A stretch of DNA of 64,000 bases from Saccharomonospora azurea NA-128 (GCF_000231055.2 NZ_CM001466.1:2430018-2494017); one strand, 5' to 3'. Shown: positions 21,249 to 28,884, counted from the stretch's first letter. Notes: generated by a model not told the origin, from the sequence alone. Numbers and translations are program-made.

Positions 21249-22301
21249 TCACTCGGACGATCGGCGTGCTTCGCGAGCAGACGCGGAAGTTGACCCGGCA
21301 CTGACCGACGTCGTTCGACTCCGGTACCCGAACCGCCGCCGGTACTCCGTGGGACTCACCCCGACGTGCTTGCGCAGCAGCGACCGGAGATTGGACGCCG
21401 TGCCGAGTCCACTGGCCTCCGCGACCCGGTCGAGCGGCAGCTCGCCCCGCTCCAGCAGCTGACACGCCAACCGCACCCGCTCGCCCGTCAACCACACCAG
21501 CGGCGTCGTGCCGACCTCCGCGGCGAATCTGCGATGCAGCGTCGCCGGGCTCACCGCCGCGCGACGGGCCAGGTCACGGACGGTCAGCGGCCGGTCAAGC
21601 CGTCGTCGCGCCCACTCCAGCACGTCCGACAGACCCGCGTGCACGTGGCGGGGAACCGGCCGCTCGACGAACTGCCGCTGCCCTCCGTCGCGATGACCGG
21701 CGAACACGGCCCGCCTGCTCACCGCGTTGGCGACGTCCGCGCCGTGGTCCTTCCTGATGACGTGGAGGCCGAGGTCGAGCGCGGCCGCACTCCCGGCCGA
21801 CGTGAGCACCGCACCCTCGTCGACGTAGAGCACGTCGGGGTCGAGCTCGACTCGCGGGAAGCGCGCCCGGAACGCGTCGGCCCAGCGCCAGTGCGTCGTC
21901 GCGCGGCGACCGTCGAGCACGCCCGCCTCCGCCAGAGTGAACGCCCCGGTGCAGAAGCTCATGAGCCGGGCCCCTCGCGCGGCCGCCGAGCGGACGGCCT
22001 CCACCACCGGAGCCGACGGCGACACCGCGGGGTCCGGCCGGTTGGGCACCAGAACGGTGTCGGCGTCGTCGACGATGTCGAGCGGTTCGACGTCGGAGAG
22101 GCTGAAGAAGCCGGCGTGCATCGACACGGTCGGCGTCGCGGCGCACAGCCGGAAGTCGTACCACGGCGCACGCAGCTGACCGTCGAGTTCGGGCCGTCGC
22201 AGTCCGAACAGTTCCGTCGCCACCCCGAGTTCGAACGGATTGGACCCGTTGTCCACGATGGCGACCACGCGATGTGCCGCCTGCGACGACTCTTGCGACA
22301 T
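21249..22301 (-). CDS. GlxA-type AraC regulator with DJ-1/PfpI domain
   Basis: A 350-residue regulator: class I glutamine amidotransferase-like sensor domain at about 10-190 (nucleophile-elbow segment MSFCTGAFTLAEAG) and an AraC DNA-binding pair of helix-turn-helices at about 240-325 (TVRDLARRAAVSPATLHRRF and LDRVAEASGLGTASNLRSLL). Proteins of this build often control nearby small-molecule detoxification genes. It is divergent from a cupin gene 40 bases away, its most likely target. The last 25 residues are a Ser/Arg tail. Confidence 0.87.
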   Translation of the reverse strand: MSQESSQAAHRVVAIVDNGSNPFELGVATELFGLRRPELDGQLRAPWYDFRLCAATPTVSMHAGFFSLSDVEPLDIVDDADTVLVPNRPDPAVSPSAPVVEAVRSAAARGARLMSFCTGAFTLAEAGVLDGRRATTHWRWADAFRARFPRVELDPDVLYVDEGAVLTSAGSAAALDLGLHVIRKDHGADVANAVSRRAVFAGHRDGGQRQFVERPVPRHVHAGLSDVLEWARRRLDRPLTVRDLARRAAVSPATLHRRFAAEVGTTPLVWLTGERVRLACQLLERGELPLDRVAEASGLGTASNLRSLLRKHVGVSPTEYRRRFGYRSRTTSVSAGSTSASAREARRSSE

Positions 22302-22341
22302 CTGCGTTTTCTAACACTTCCGGGGGATGTTCGCAGGTTGC

Positions 22342-22746
22342 ATGCTCAAGACCATGCACGCTCACGCCACCGGCCTCGACGAGGCCCTCGCGCGCTTCGA
22401 CCAGCTGTGGAGCCCCCGGATCGTCGCCACCGTGAACGACCACGACGTGCGCGTGGCCAAGGTCGCCGGGGAACACCTGTGGCACGCCCACGACGACACC
22501 GACGAGTTCTTCTGCGTGCTCGACGGCGAGCTGCACATCGCGCTCCGGGAAGGATCCGACGAACGCACCGTGACGCTGACCAAGGGCTCGGTGTTCGTGG
22601 TACCGCGCGGAGTCGAACACAAGCCGTCGTCGCCGGACGGCGCCTCCATCCTGTTGTTCGAGCGCACCGGCACGTCGAGCGTCGGGACGCGACACGACAC
22701 CGTCCCGGCACACGTGGACGCCACCACCGGCAGGGAACTCACGTGA
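22342..22746 (+). CDS. Cupin-domain protein
   Basis: A 134-residue single-domain cupin. Motif 1 is seen as HLWHAHDDTDEFFCVLDGEL and motif 2 as GSVFVVPRGVEHKP, giving a complete set of metal ligands. It is divergent from the GlxA-type regulator and may be its target. ATG 22342 has AGG at a reasonable distance; ATG 22327 and 22354 are possible. Substrate unknown. Confidence 0.82.
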   Translation: MLKTMHAHATGLDEALARFDQLWSPRIVATVNDHDVRVAKVAGEHLWHAHDDTDEFFCVLDGELHIALREGSDERTVTLTKGSVFVVPRGVEHKPSSPDGASILLFERTGTSSVGTRHDTVPAHVDATTGRELT

Positions 22747-22799
22747 GCGCGCCTGATCACGGCTGACCAGGTGCCATGGTCGAGTCCTTGTACGGCCCG

Positions 22800-23318
22800 T
22801 CAGCGGTGGAGCAGCAGGCCTCGCACGAACGCCGCCTGCCCCGCGTGTTGCAGGTCGTCGGCGATCACGCTCACCAGCCGCACGCCCAGCGTGACCGGCG
22901 GGCTCCACGACTCGTCGATCACCACGTCGAGGTCGTCGGCGGTGATGTCGTCGAGATAGGCCAGGGTCTGCTCGTGAACGGCGTCGTAGTAGCCGGTCAG
23001 CAGCCTCACCGACCGCACCTGGACCGCGGCGACGTCCTCATTCGTGTGCCCGAAACCCGTGTCGGCGTGCGGCAGGTCCACGCCGAAACGGTCGTACCAG
23101 CCGTCGGCCAGCCACGTCTGCGCGCGCTCCGCCACCTCGGACACGTGATCGTCCTGGACCCGCGTGAGGTGCCACAGCAACCACGCGATCGAGTTGGCCT
23201 GCGCGTCGACACGCTCGTTCAACTGGGCCACCCTGAGCCCTCGCACGGCGTCGTGCACAGCCTGCCTGACGCGCTCGAACCCGTCCCTGAGTACGTCCAC
23301 GCTGTCCATTCGAGCCAT
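22800..23318 (-). CDS. DinB/YfiT-like metal-binding protein
   Basis: A 172-residue four-helix-bundle protein of the DinB superfamily (DUF664/mycothiol-dependent enzyme type). Likely metal-binding histidines lie in LLWHLTRVQDDH and DDLQHAGQ. In actinobacteria this fold includes thiol transferases that use mycothiol, but no specific reaction can be assigned. Two in-frame ATGs (23318 and 23309) are available; neither has a strong ribosome-binding site. A 21-bp repeat locus lies just upstream. Confidence 0.75.
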   Translation of the reverse strand: MARMDSVDVLRDGFERVRQAVHDAVRGLRVAQLNERVDAQANSIAWLLWHLTRVQDDHVSEVAERAQTWLADGWYDRFGVDLPHADTGFGHTNEDVAAVQVRSVRLLTGYYDAVHEQTLAYLDDITADDLDVVIDESWSPPVTLGVRLVSVIADDLQHAGQAAFVRGLLLHR

Positions 23319-23362
23319 TGTCGGGCACGGAACGGCTGCCCGCCGGGGACGAACCCGCACGG

Positions 23363-23414
23363 GCGCACGTACGGGAAGCGCGAACACGCGTGCGCAGGGA
23401 GCGGACACGAAGTC
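23363..23414. repeat. Dispersed 21-bp repeat, locus 1
   Basis: GCACGTACGGGAAGC is followed by GCGAACACGCGTGCGCAGGGA and a partial GCGGACACGAAGTC. Units are 21 bases with the core GCG(G/A)ACACGCGTACGGGAAGT. It lies between the divergent DinB gene and the broken hydrolase. Confidence 0.7.
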
Positions 23415-23436
23415 GGAGGGCCTCTAGAGTCGGGAC

Positions 23437-23912
23437 ATGCCGAACTCGACGTCGCGTCCGGCGTTCGCCCTCGTCCCCGGCGCGGGCAGCACACCGTGGT
23501 ACTGGCACCGATGATCCCGCTGCCCGGGGAGACGGGCTCGCAGTGGTGGGAGCGCACGGGGCACGCCGAGGCGCGGCGCACCGCGGACCTGCGGGCGGGG
23601 CGGGATCCCGACGCGGAGGCCGATCTGGAGACGCTGTTCCTGCACGACCTTCCCCCGGCCCTGGCGGAGGCCGCACTGCTGCACGGTGAGTGCGACCAGG
23701 CGTCGACTCCGTTCGACCAACCCTGGCCCGCGCCCGCCTGGCCCGACGTGCCGACGCGCGTGGTCGCTTTCCGCCACGACCGGGTGTTCCCGCTGGAGTT
23801 CCAGCGCCGTCTCAGCCGGGACCGGCTCGGCATCGTCGCGGACCAGCTGGACGGCAGCCACGTCGGAATACTGAGCAACGCAGTGGAACTCACGCGGTAC
23901 CTGGTGCGCTGA
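23437..23912 (+). pseudogene. Degraded alpha/beta hydrolase
   Basis: The frame from ATG 23437 gives 25 codons of a typical hydrolase start (FALVPGAGSTPWYWHR) and stops at 23512. A second frame then continues with MIPLPGETGSQWWERTGHA, the cap region that normally sits about 100 residues later, through the C-terminal histidine segment DGSHVGILSN to a stop at 23910. An internal deletion removing the nucleophile GxSxG region plus a frame change explains both. The gene lies between two 21-bp repeat loci. No function expected. Confidence 0.8.
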
Positions 23913-23923
23913 CCGGTCGCTCC

Positions 23924-23993
23924 GGCGTACGCGAAGTGCGGACAAGCGTACGGGAACCGCGGACACGTGTGCGCAGAGCGCGGACACGGTGTC
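23924..23993. repeat. Dispersed 21-bp repeat, locus 2
   Basis: Two complete units, GCGGACAAGCGTACGGGAACC and GCGGACACGTGTGCGCAGAGC, are flanked by partial ones (CGTACGCGAAGT; GCGGACACGGTGTC). It separates the pseudogene from the convergent Abi-alpha-like gene. Confidence 0.75.
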
Positions 23994-24006
23994 AGGAGGC
24001 GACGGG

Positions 24007-24666
24007 TCAGGGGGTGGCGGGGATTTCTGCCTCAGGGGGTTTCGGGGAGCAGGCTTGCCAGAGACTGGTTCCGAAACGGGAGATCCGCACCGTGCCGCGG
24101 ACGAATCGCGGCCTGCGCAGCGTCCGCGCCGCCGCGACCACGGTCTCGTCGGCCACGAGCACCTCGTACTGGGTCGACAGCGTGCGGTCCTCCGGGCCCA
24201 GCTCGGCGAGACCGAACGCCACGAGCCTGGTCACGTAGACGGGCACGGCGTCGGTGAGCGTGACACCGGCGGCCCGGCCCACCGTGGAGGCGTTGCGCAC
24301 GACGACCCTGTCGCCGCCACCGAGGAACGTGCTCTCGACGACGTCCGTCGTGGGATACCGCTCGCCGTGGGCGAGAAGCTGGAGGACGCGGGCCTCGTCC
24401 GGCACCAGCGACCGCACGACCGCGTCGTACAGCCGCCGCCTCGCCTCGTCACGCCCGAGTTCGGCCGACTCGGCGAGGAGCTCCGCCATCCGCGTGCGCA
24501 ACGGGTGGCTGGTCGCCTCGGCATCACCGGCGAGCAACGTGGGTTGGGAGCGAGGACGTGGTTCGGATGTCTCGACGCCGGGTATCAGGGTCGCCAGCTC
24601 GTAACCCGTTCGAGCTGCCCACCCGGCCATCCTGCCTACCCGCCGTACCAGCGCTCCGGTTGCCAC
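24007..24666 (-). CDS. Abi-alpha (DUF4393)-like protein
   Basis: A 219-residue protein. The central helical segment LLAESAELGRDEARRRLYDAVVRSLVPDEARVLQLLAHG and the later FGLAELGPEDR resemble the Abi-alpha/DUF4393 family, which is annotated near phage-resistance functions. A short N-terminal region (AARTGYELATLIPG) is also family-like. The start is taken as GTG 24666 without a clear ribosome-binding site. It ends a minus-strand group with two small cysteine-rich genes. Family call is moderate; a defence role is inference. Confidence 0.55.
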   Translation of the reverse strand: MATGALVRRVGRMAGWAARTGYELATLIPGVETSEPRPRSQPTLLAGDAEATSHPLRTRMAELLAESAELGRDEARRRLYDAVVRSLVPDEARVLQLLAHGERYPTTDVVESTFLGGGDRVVVRNASTVGRAAGVTLTDAVPVYVTRLVAFGLAELGPEDRTLSTQYEVLVADETVVAAARTLRRPRFVRGTVRISRFGTSLWQACSPKPPEAEIPATP

Positions 24667-24699
24667 ATCCTGATGTTGCCCGCCCGCAACCGCAGCGCG

Positions 24700-25014
24700 C
24701 TACCCCTTCGGGTGATGCCGATCGTCCTGTGTGAAACCCCAGAGTTCGAGCGCGTTGCGAATGAAATCCGCACCGATCCGGTTGGCCTGCGCGACGTTGC
24801 CCTCCTGCCGTGCGGGAAGCTCGTCGCGGCCGTCGACCACCCGGTCGTTCTCCGAGCACGGATGCTTCCAGTACGCGCCGCACCCGGCGGGACACGGCAC
24901 CTCGACGGTACGGAGAACGCCGAGCTGCGGCTGCTGCCACGTCAGAACTCCGGCGCCCTCGCACAACATGCAGTCGTCACTTCGGAACCTGGCCGAGTCC
25001 TCCGCAGTTCTCAC
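24700..25014 (-). CDS. Small cysteine-rich protein with DnaJ-type zinc motif
   Basis: About 104 residues. CMLCEGAG is a DnaJ-type CxxCxGxG motif and is followed by VPCPAGCGAYWKHPC, giving five or more possible zinc ligands; the C-terminal half is acidic and soluble. I choose GTG 25014 because AAGGA precedes it and because a later ATG at 24969 would remove the first cysteine. It overlaps the 3' end of the 36-codon gene in another frame and precedes the Abi-alpha-like gene by 33 bases. Function unknown. Confidence 0.55.
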   Translation of the reverse strand: MRTAEDSARFRSDDCMLCEGAGVLTWQQPQLGVLRTVEVPCPAGCGAYWKHPCSENDRVVDGRDELPARQEGNVAQANRIGADFIRNALELWGFTQDDRHHPKG

Positions 25015-25087
25015 AGGGGTCCTTCCGGTTGGGGGCAAGCCCGGATCCGAGACAACGCGGGCAATTCACCATGTCGCCGAAGTTCAT
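24977..25087 (-). CDS. 36-residue zinc-finger microprotein
   Basis: Starts at ATG 25087 with GGAAG 7 bases upstream and reads MNFGDMVNCPRCLGSG, then KDPCENCGGLGQVPK before a TGA. The two CxxCxGxG motifs (CPRCLGSG and CENCGGLG) are the zinc-binding module of DnaJ, here without any J domain. It overlaps the next gene by 38 bases. Its short length makes it easy to miss, but the paired motifs, ribosome-binding site and shared theme with the next gene support it. Confidence 0.6.
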   Translation of the reverse strand: MNFGDMVNCPRCLGSGLAPNRKDPCENCGGLGQVPK

Positions 25088-25197
25088 CGTGCATCTTCCT
25101 TTGCATTCACGGAAGCGAACACGACTATATTCGCGTGATCGGGCCACTCCCCTTGCGCGACCCCACCATCACCCGTTAGTCGGAGTGGGAACGCGGC

Positions 25198-25809
25198 TCA
25201 GACCGACAGCCACTCCTTCGCCGCGGCCATGCCGTCGACGGTGATCTGGTGGCCCCCGCTGTGCCAGTGCTCGGTGACGTCGCAACCCCGTTCGCGCAGC
25301 GCAGCGGCCAGTTCCTGGGCGGGCACCAGCGGGGCCATCGGGTCGCGCCGCCCGTTCACCATCAGCAGCCGGGTGGCGGAGAGGTCGTGGCGGGGCGGCT
25401 CGGGGACCGGCATCATCGCCGCGAACAACACCGCCTCGGTGAGCACGTCGGGCCGCAGCAACACCGCGGCCGCCGCGATGTTGGCCCCGTTCGAGAACCC
25501 GACGGCCACGAGACGTCGCCCGTCGAGTTCGTAACGGTGACGGGCCTCGGTGACGAAGTCGGCCAGTTGTCCCGCCCGGAAGATCACGTCCTCGGTGTCG
25601 AAGACACCTTCGGCGTGCCGTCGGAACCACCTCGCCGCGCCCCGCTCCGACACCGGGCCCGCGGGAGCGAGCATCGGCGAGGCCGGGCACAGCTCCTTGC
25701 CCAGCGCCAGGATGTCGGCCGGGCTTCCGCCCGTGCCGTGCAGGAGCAACAGGACCGGGGCCGAGGCACTGCCCTCGACGAACTCGTGCTCGAACGTCAA
25801 CTCGCTCAT
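25198..25809 (-). CDS. Phospholipase/carboxylesterase family hydrolase (MhqD-like)
   Basis: A 203-residue alpha/beta hydrolase. The oxyanion region LLLHGTGGSPAD, nucleophile GFSNGANIA (Ser about 113), and C-terminal acid/base segment GRRDPMAPLVP and SGGHQ are visible. The ATG overlaps the stop of the upstream dioxygenase (ATGA). In Bacillus the same enzyme pair, MhqO and MhqD, protects against hydroquinones and quinones, so a role in aromatic detoxification is likely. Confidence 0.83.
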   Translation of the reverse strand: MSELTFEHEFVEGSASAPVLLLLHGTGGSPADILALGKELCPASPMLAPAGPVSERGAARWFRRHAEGVFDTEDVIFRAGQLADFVTEARHRYELDGRRLVAVGFSNGANIAAAAVLLRPDVLTEAVLFAAMMPVPEPPRHDLSATRLLMVNGRRDPMAPLVPAQELAAALRERGCDVTEHWHSGGHQITVDGMAAAKEWLSV

Positions 25810-26771
25810 GCGCTCACCGGGTTGTTCTCGCGGGGGAGGTCGAGCTTCGGCAGCGTGGCCGCGATCTGCGCCCGATCCGGCTCCAACCACGGCGGCAGTT
25901 TCAGCGCGCGGCCCAGCTCCAGCAGTGGCTCGTCGACGGTGAATCCCGGCTGCTCGGTGGCGATCTCCAACAGTGTTCCTCCGGGCTCGCGGAAGTAGAT
26001 CGACCGAAAGTATCGCCGGTCCATGATCGACGTGACACCGACGCCCCGCTCGACCAACTCCTCACGCCACGCGGCCTGCGTGGATTCGTCGGGTGCGCGC
26101 CACGCGACGTGGTGCACGGTGCCCGCGGCGACCAGCCCACGGGGTGCGTCCGGTGTCACGAGCACGTCCACGGTGGCGCCCGGGCCGCCGTCGCCCGCGA
26201 CGAAGCGGAACCGGTTGTGGTCCTCGGCCGCGAAGGTCAGGCCGAGGCCCTCGGTGAGCATCCCCGCCGTCGCGTCCTCCCGGCTCACCGACAGCGTCAC
26301 CGAGTGCAGGCCGCGCACCGCGTGTTCACCGGGCACCACGGGCGTGTCCCACGGATCGCGGGGATCGCCTTGCGCGTGCGCCACGAGTGCCAGCTGGAGC
26401 CCGTCGGGGTCACGGAACGGCAGGACGTCCTCGTCGTCGCGCTGGAGGACCTCACCCGTCGACACCCCCGCCTGCTCCAGGTGCCGCTTCCACCAGCCGA
26501 GCGAGTGTTCCGGCACCGAGAACGCGGTCGTCGTGGCCTGGCCGGTGCCGAGCCGCCCGCGCGGGGCGTCGGGCCAGGGGAAGAACGTCAGCAGCGTGCC
26601 CGGCCTGCCGGACTCGTCACCGTAATAGAGGTGGTAGGTGCCCGGATCGTCGAAGTTCACGGTGGTCTTCACGAGTCGAAGGCCCAGCGTGCGCAGATAG
26701 AAGTCGGCGTTGCGTTGCGGGTCGCCGCCGATCGCGGTGACGTGGTGCAGTCCGCTGGTCCGGTAGGGCAT
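25806..26771 (-). CDS. Ring-cleaving dioxygenase, glyoxalase/VOC family (MhqO-like)
   Basis: A 321-residue protein with two vicinal-oxygen-chelate modules. Metal ligands are expected in GLHHVTAIGGD near the N-terminus, GLHSVTLSV mid-protein and GGTLLEIATEQPG near the end. YFREPGGTLLEI is typical of the MhqO/YfiE group. Start ATG 26771 with GAGGAG; the frame continues upstream without homology. Translationally coupled to the esterase. Substrate (hydroquinone or catechol) is inferred from the family. Confidence 0.85.
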   Translation of the reverse strand: MPYRTSGLHHVTAIGGDPQRNADFYLRTLGLRLVKTTVNFDDPGTYHLYYGDESGRPGTLLTFFPWPDAPRGRLGTGQATTTAFSVPEHSLGWWKRHLEQAGVSTGEVLQRDDEDVLPFRDPDGLQLALVAHAQGDPRDPWDTPVVPGEHAVRGLHSVTLSVSREDATAGMLTEGLGLTFAAEDHNRFRFVAGDGGPGATVDVLVTPDAPRGLVAAGTVHHVAWRAPDESTQAAWREELVERGVGVTSIMDRRYFRSIYFREPGGTLLEIATEQPGFTVDEPLLELGRALKLPPWLEPDRAQIAATLPKLDLPRENNPVSA

Positions 26772-27118
26772 GGCTCCTCCTCGCCCACCGGGGGTACCTC
26801 TGCGGCCATCGGCATAAACGACAGGGCGAGCCGCCCCGGGCGCGTCCCGCGAGCCGACCTCGCTCGATCCGGCCCCTCCGCGCCACGAAGAACGCTCCGG
26901 AATGCGAGCGTCGAGGGCGGCGACACGATTCGGCGTCACCCGTTTCACCATTCCCTGGAATTCGCGCACATTTCCTTGACAGCGCTTTCCCCGATCGGGC
27001 TACGTGATGTGCACCACTGTCCGTTTTGCGATTGCGACATGCCTCGCGGGGGTAGCAGGTCCTGAGGCTTTGTGCCTCGGCTCCAACGCCTGTGATCATT
27101 CGGAGAAAGGAACATCCC
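26772..27118. other. Intergenic region with secreted-gene promoter and leader
   Basis: The 347 bases between divergent genes hold no credible gene. TTGACA at 26976-26981 is a possible -35 element for the plus strand, but the matching -10 is poor. The last 70 bases form the conserved leader described for the secreted paralogues. Confidence 0.5.
27048..27118 (+). promoter_or_regulatory. Conserved 5' leader, copy 1
   Basis: GGGTAGCAGG, a hairpin GAGGC-TTTGT-GCCTC, CGGAGAAAGGA and then ATG. The same order recurs before the next two paralogues, which points to a shared post-transcriptional signal or a duplicated promoter-leader. Confidence 0.5.
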
Positions 27119-27535
27119 ATGCGCAGTGTTCGTCGCGGTCTCGTCGCCACCGCCATCGCCTTCCCGCTCGCGTTCGGCTTCGCCGGCGTGGCCGCCGCGG
27201 AGAACGGTGAAGGCAGCGTCGACTGGGCCGAATACGAGGCGAGCATCGCCGTCGCGGGCCCGGAGGGTGCCTTCGCAGGCGAAGTCTCGGCCGAGGCCTT
27301 CCACGCCGAGTTCGAGAAGGACGGCAAGAAGGACGGCAAGGAGCACGGCGACAAGCGCTCCGGCGACGCCCGCCACGACGACAACGGCAAGGACAAGGAC
27401 AAGGACAAGAAGCACGAGAACGGCGAGAAGGAGATCGACTACGCCTCGTACGAGGACAGCGGGGCTGCCGCCAGCTACCAGGGCGCGGTCGCGTGGGACG
27501 TCGAATCGGCTGCCCTCCACGCCGAGCAGGACTGA
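27119..27535 (+). CDS. Small secreted repeat protein, paralogue 1
   Basis: A 138-residue exported protein of unknown family. The signal peptide is 1-27, cut after AGVAAA. The mature part has two copies of a 34-residue repeat (33-66 and 105-138; pattern DWAEYEAS..A..G..AGE..AEAFHAE) joined by a Lys/Asp/His/Gly-rich linker (67-104). There are no cysteines. ATG follows AAAGGA. It is the first of three tandem paralogues, each with its own leader. A surface or extracellular metal- or polymer-binding role is possible from composition only. Confidence 0.75.
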   Translation: MRSVRRGLVATAIAFPLAFGFAGVAAAENGEGSVDWAEYEASIAVAGPEGAFAGEVSAEAFHAEFEKDGKKDGKEHGDKRSGDARHDDNGKDKDKDKKHENGEKEIDYASYEDSGAAASYQGAVAWDVESAALHAEQD

Positions 27536-27560
27536 TCTCCTCCCCGCTCTTCGGTGACGC

Positions 27561-27588
27561 GATGCCCCGGGCCTGTTCCCGGGGCATC
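27561..27588 (+). terminator. Hairpin terminator after secreted paralogue 1
   Basis: GATGCCCCGGG and CCCGGGGCATC form an 11-bp perfect stem with a 6-base loop, 26 bases after the stop. Confidence 0.8.
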
Positions 27589-27680
27589 GTCGTGAGCGCA
27601 CCCGCCGAATATCGCGGCCGCTACCTCACATCGGTGATTGCGCTGATCCAGTTTCACGCGACCGCTTAGCGCCCAAGGCA

Positions 27681-27749
27681 CCGGGTAGCAAAAACCCCGA
27701 GGCCTTCTGCCTCTGCTTCAACCCTCGAGAATCGGAGAAAGGACATCTC
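27681..27749 (+). promoter_or_regulatory. Conserved 5' leader, copy 2
   Basis: CCGGGTAGCAAAAACCCCG, then hairpin GAGGC-CTTCT-GCCTC, and CGGAGAAAGGACATCTC before ATG 27750. It is the closest to copy 1 in sequence. Confidence 0.5.
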
Positions 27750-28157
27750 ATGCGCAGTGTTCGTCGCGGACTGGTCGCCTCTGCCCTTGCCCTCCCGCTC
27801 GCGTTCGGCTTCGCCGGCGTGGCCTCGGCCGGAGAGAACGGTGAAGGCAGCGTCGACTGGGCCTCGTACGAAGCAAGCTTCGCTGCCGCCGGCCCTTGGG
27901 GCGCAGCCGCCGGCGACATCGCGAGCGAGGCGTTCCACGCCACGTTCGAGCACAACGGCGACAAGGACCACCACAAGGACAAGGACAAGAAGCACGGCGA
28001 CAGCCGCCACGACAACGGCGACAACGGCAAGCACGACGACAAGGGCGAGGCCGAGGTGGACTGGGCCTCGTTCGAGGCGGAAGGCGCTGCCGCCGGCCCG
28101 CTCGGCGCGGCCGCAGGGGAGCTCGAGGCCGAGGCGTTCCACGCCGAGAAGGACTGA
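27750..28157 (+). CDS. Small secreted repeat protein, paralogue 2
   Basis: A 135-residue paralogue. The signal peptide is nearly identical to copy 1 and is cut after AGVASA (about residue 27). The 34-residue repeat is at 34-67 (DWASYEASFAAAGPWGAAAG) and 102-135 (DWASFEAEGAAAGPLGAAAG), showing the repeat most clearly. The linker at 68-101 is rich in His, Lys and Asp (HHKDKDKKHG). Own leader and own terminator, so it is a separate transcription unit. Confidence 0.75.
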   Translation: MRSVRRGLVASALALPLAFGFAGVASAGENGEGSVDWASYEASFAAAGPWGAAAGDIASEAFHATFEHNGDKDHHKDKDKKHGDSRHDNGDNGKHDDKGEAEVDWASFEAEGAAAGPLGAAAGELEAEAFHAEKD

Positions 28158-28175
28158 TCTCCGGGCTTTCTCCTG

Positions 28176-28210
28176 AAAGGTACCCCGGGAGCCATTCCCG
28201 GGGTACCTTT
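28176..28210 (+). terminator. Rho-independent terminator after paralogue 2
   Basis: AAAGGTACCCCGGGA and TCCCGGGGTACCTTT form a 15-bp perfect stem with a 5-base loop, followed by CGTTTT. This is the clearest intrinsic terminator in the window. Confidence 0.9.
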
Positions 28211-28318
28211 CGTTTTCGCTCGGCGCTTCCCCCGACCACGATCGACGCGTTATCCGCCGCTCGCCCGGGTGAAACCTCGTCCTCCGGTGGCATGAGGACA
28301 GCACTGCACCCCCGTTTT

Positions 28319-28380
28319 CCGGGTAGGCGGGGGTCGGGCTTTTGCCCCACCTGCTGATCCGAAAACGGAAAGGGCATCTC
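28319..28380 (+). promoter_or_regulatory. Conserved 5' leader, copy 3
   Basis: CCGGGTAGGCGGGGGTC, a hairpin GGGC-TTTT-GCCC, and ACGGAAAGGGCATCTC before ATG 28381. More diverged than copies 1 and 2 but in the same order. Confidence 0.45.
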
Positions 28381-28794
28381 ATGCGCGGTGTTCGTCGCGG
28401 TCTGATCGCCACCGCCATCGCCTTCCCCCTCGCGTTCGGCTTCGCCGGCGTGGCCGCCGCCGGGGAGGACGTCGAAGGCAGTATCGACTGGGCCTCGTTC
28501 GAGTCGAGCTTCGCCACCGCGACCTACCAGGGCGCCGACACCGGTGAGCTCGAGAGCGAGGCGCTGCACACCGACTTCGAGAAGAACGGCAAGAAGGGCG
28601 AGGAGCACGGCGACAAGCGCTCCGGCGACGCCCGCCACGACGACAAGGGCGGGGACAAGAACAAGCACGAGGACGAGAACGGCGAGCTGGAGCTCAACTA
28701 CGCCGAGTTCGAGGCCGAGGGTGCCGCCGCCGACGCCCTCGGCGCGGCGGCGGGCGAGATCGAGGCGGAAGCCTCCGAGGCGGAGCTCGACTGA
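28381..28794 (+). CDS. Small secreted repeat protein, paralogue 3
   Basis: A 137-residue paralogue with the same signal peptide (cut after AGVAAA), a first repeat at 34-67 (DWASFESSFATATYQGADTG), a linker at 68-103 sharing HGDKRSGDARHDD with copy 1, and a second repeat at about 104-137 that is strongly acidic and ends ASEAELD. Loss of the HAE ending in this last repeat suggests drift. It has its own leader and a terminator at 28831-28881. Confidence 0.75.
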   Translation: MRGVRRGLIATAIAFPLAFGFAGVAAAGEDVEGSIDWASFESSFATATYQGADTGELESEALHTDFEKNGKKGEEHGDKRSGDARHDDKGGDKNKHEDENGELELNYAEFEAEGAAADALGAAAGEIEAEASEAELD

Positions 28795-28830
28795 CTCGCC
28801 CGGGGCGAACGCTTTCGCTCCCGCATCCCC

Positions 28831-28881
28831 TCACGCCTGACGACGCCCTGGGATCCGCTCCCGGGGCGTCGTCATGCGTGA
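28831..28881. terminator. Bidirectional hairpin terminator
   Basis: TCACGC and TGACGACGCCC pair with GGGGCGTCGTCA and GCGTGA around a GGATCCGCTC-like loop. It sits between paralogue 3 and the convergent membrane hydrolase and reaches that gene's stop. Confidence 0.8.
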
Positions 28882-28884
28882 GGG

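Noticed and set aside
22776-23912. One long open frame covering the cupin-downstream region and the broken hydrolase
   Set aside because: Only its last third is hydrolase-like; the first part is antisense to the DinB gene.
27048-28325. GGGTAG as a SigB/SigF-type -10 element
   Set aside because: The GTTT sequences upstream lie at inconsistent distances in the three copies.
27048-28380. Secreted-gene leaders as known riboswitches (c-di-AMP, c-di-GMP, cobalamin)
   Set aside because: The conserved cores of those classes, as I know them, are not present; only a short hairpin and GGGTAG motif are shared.
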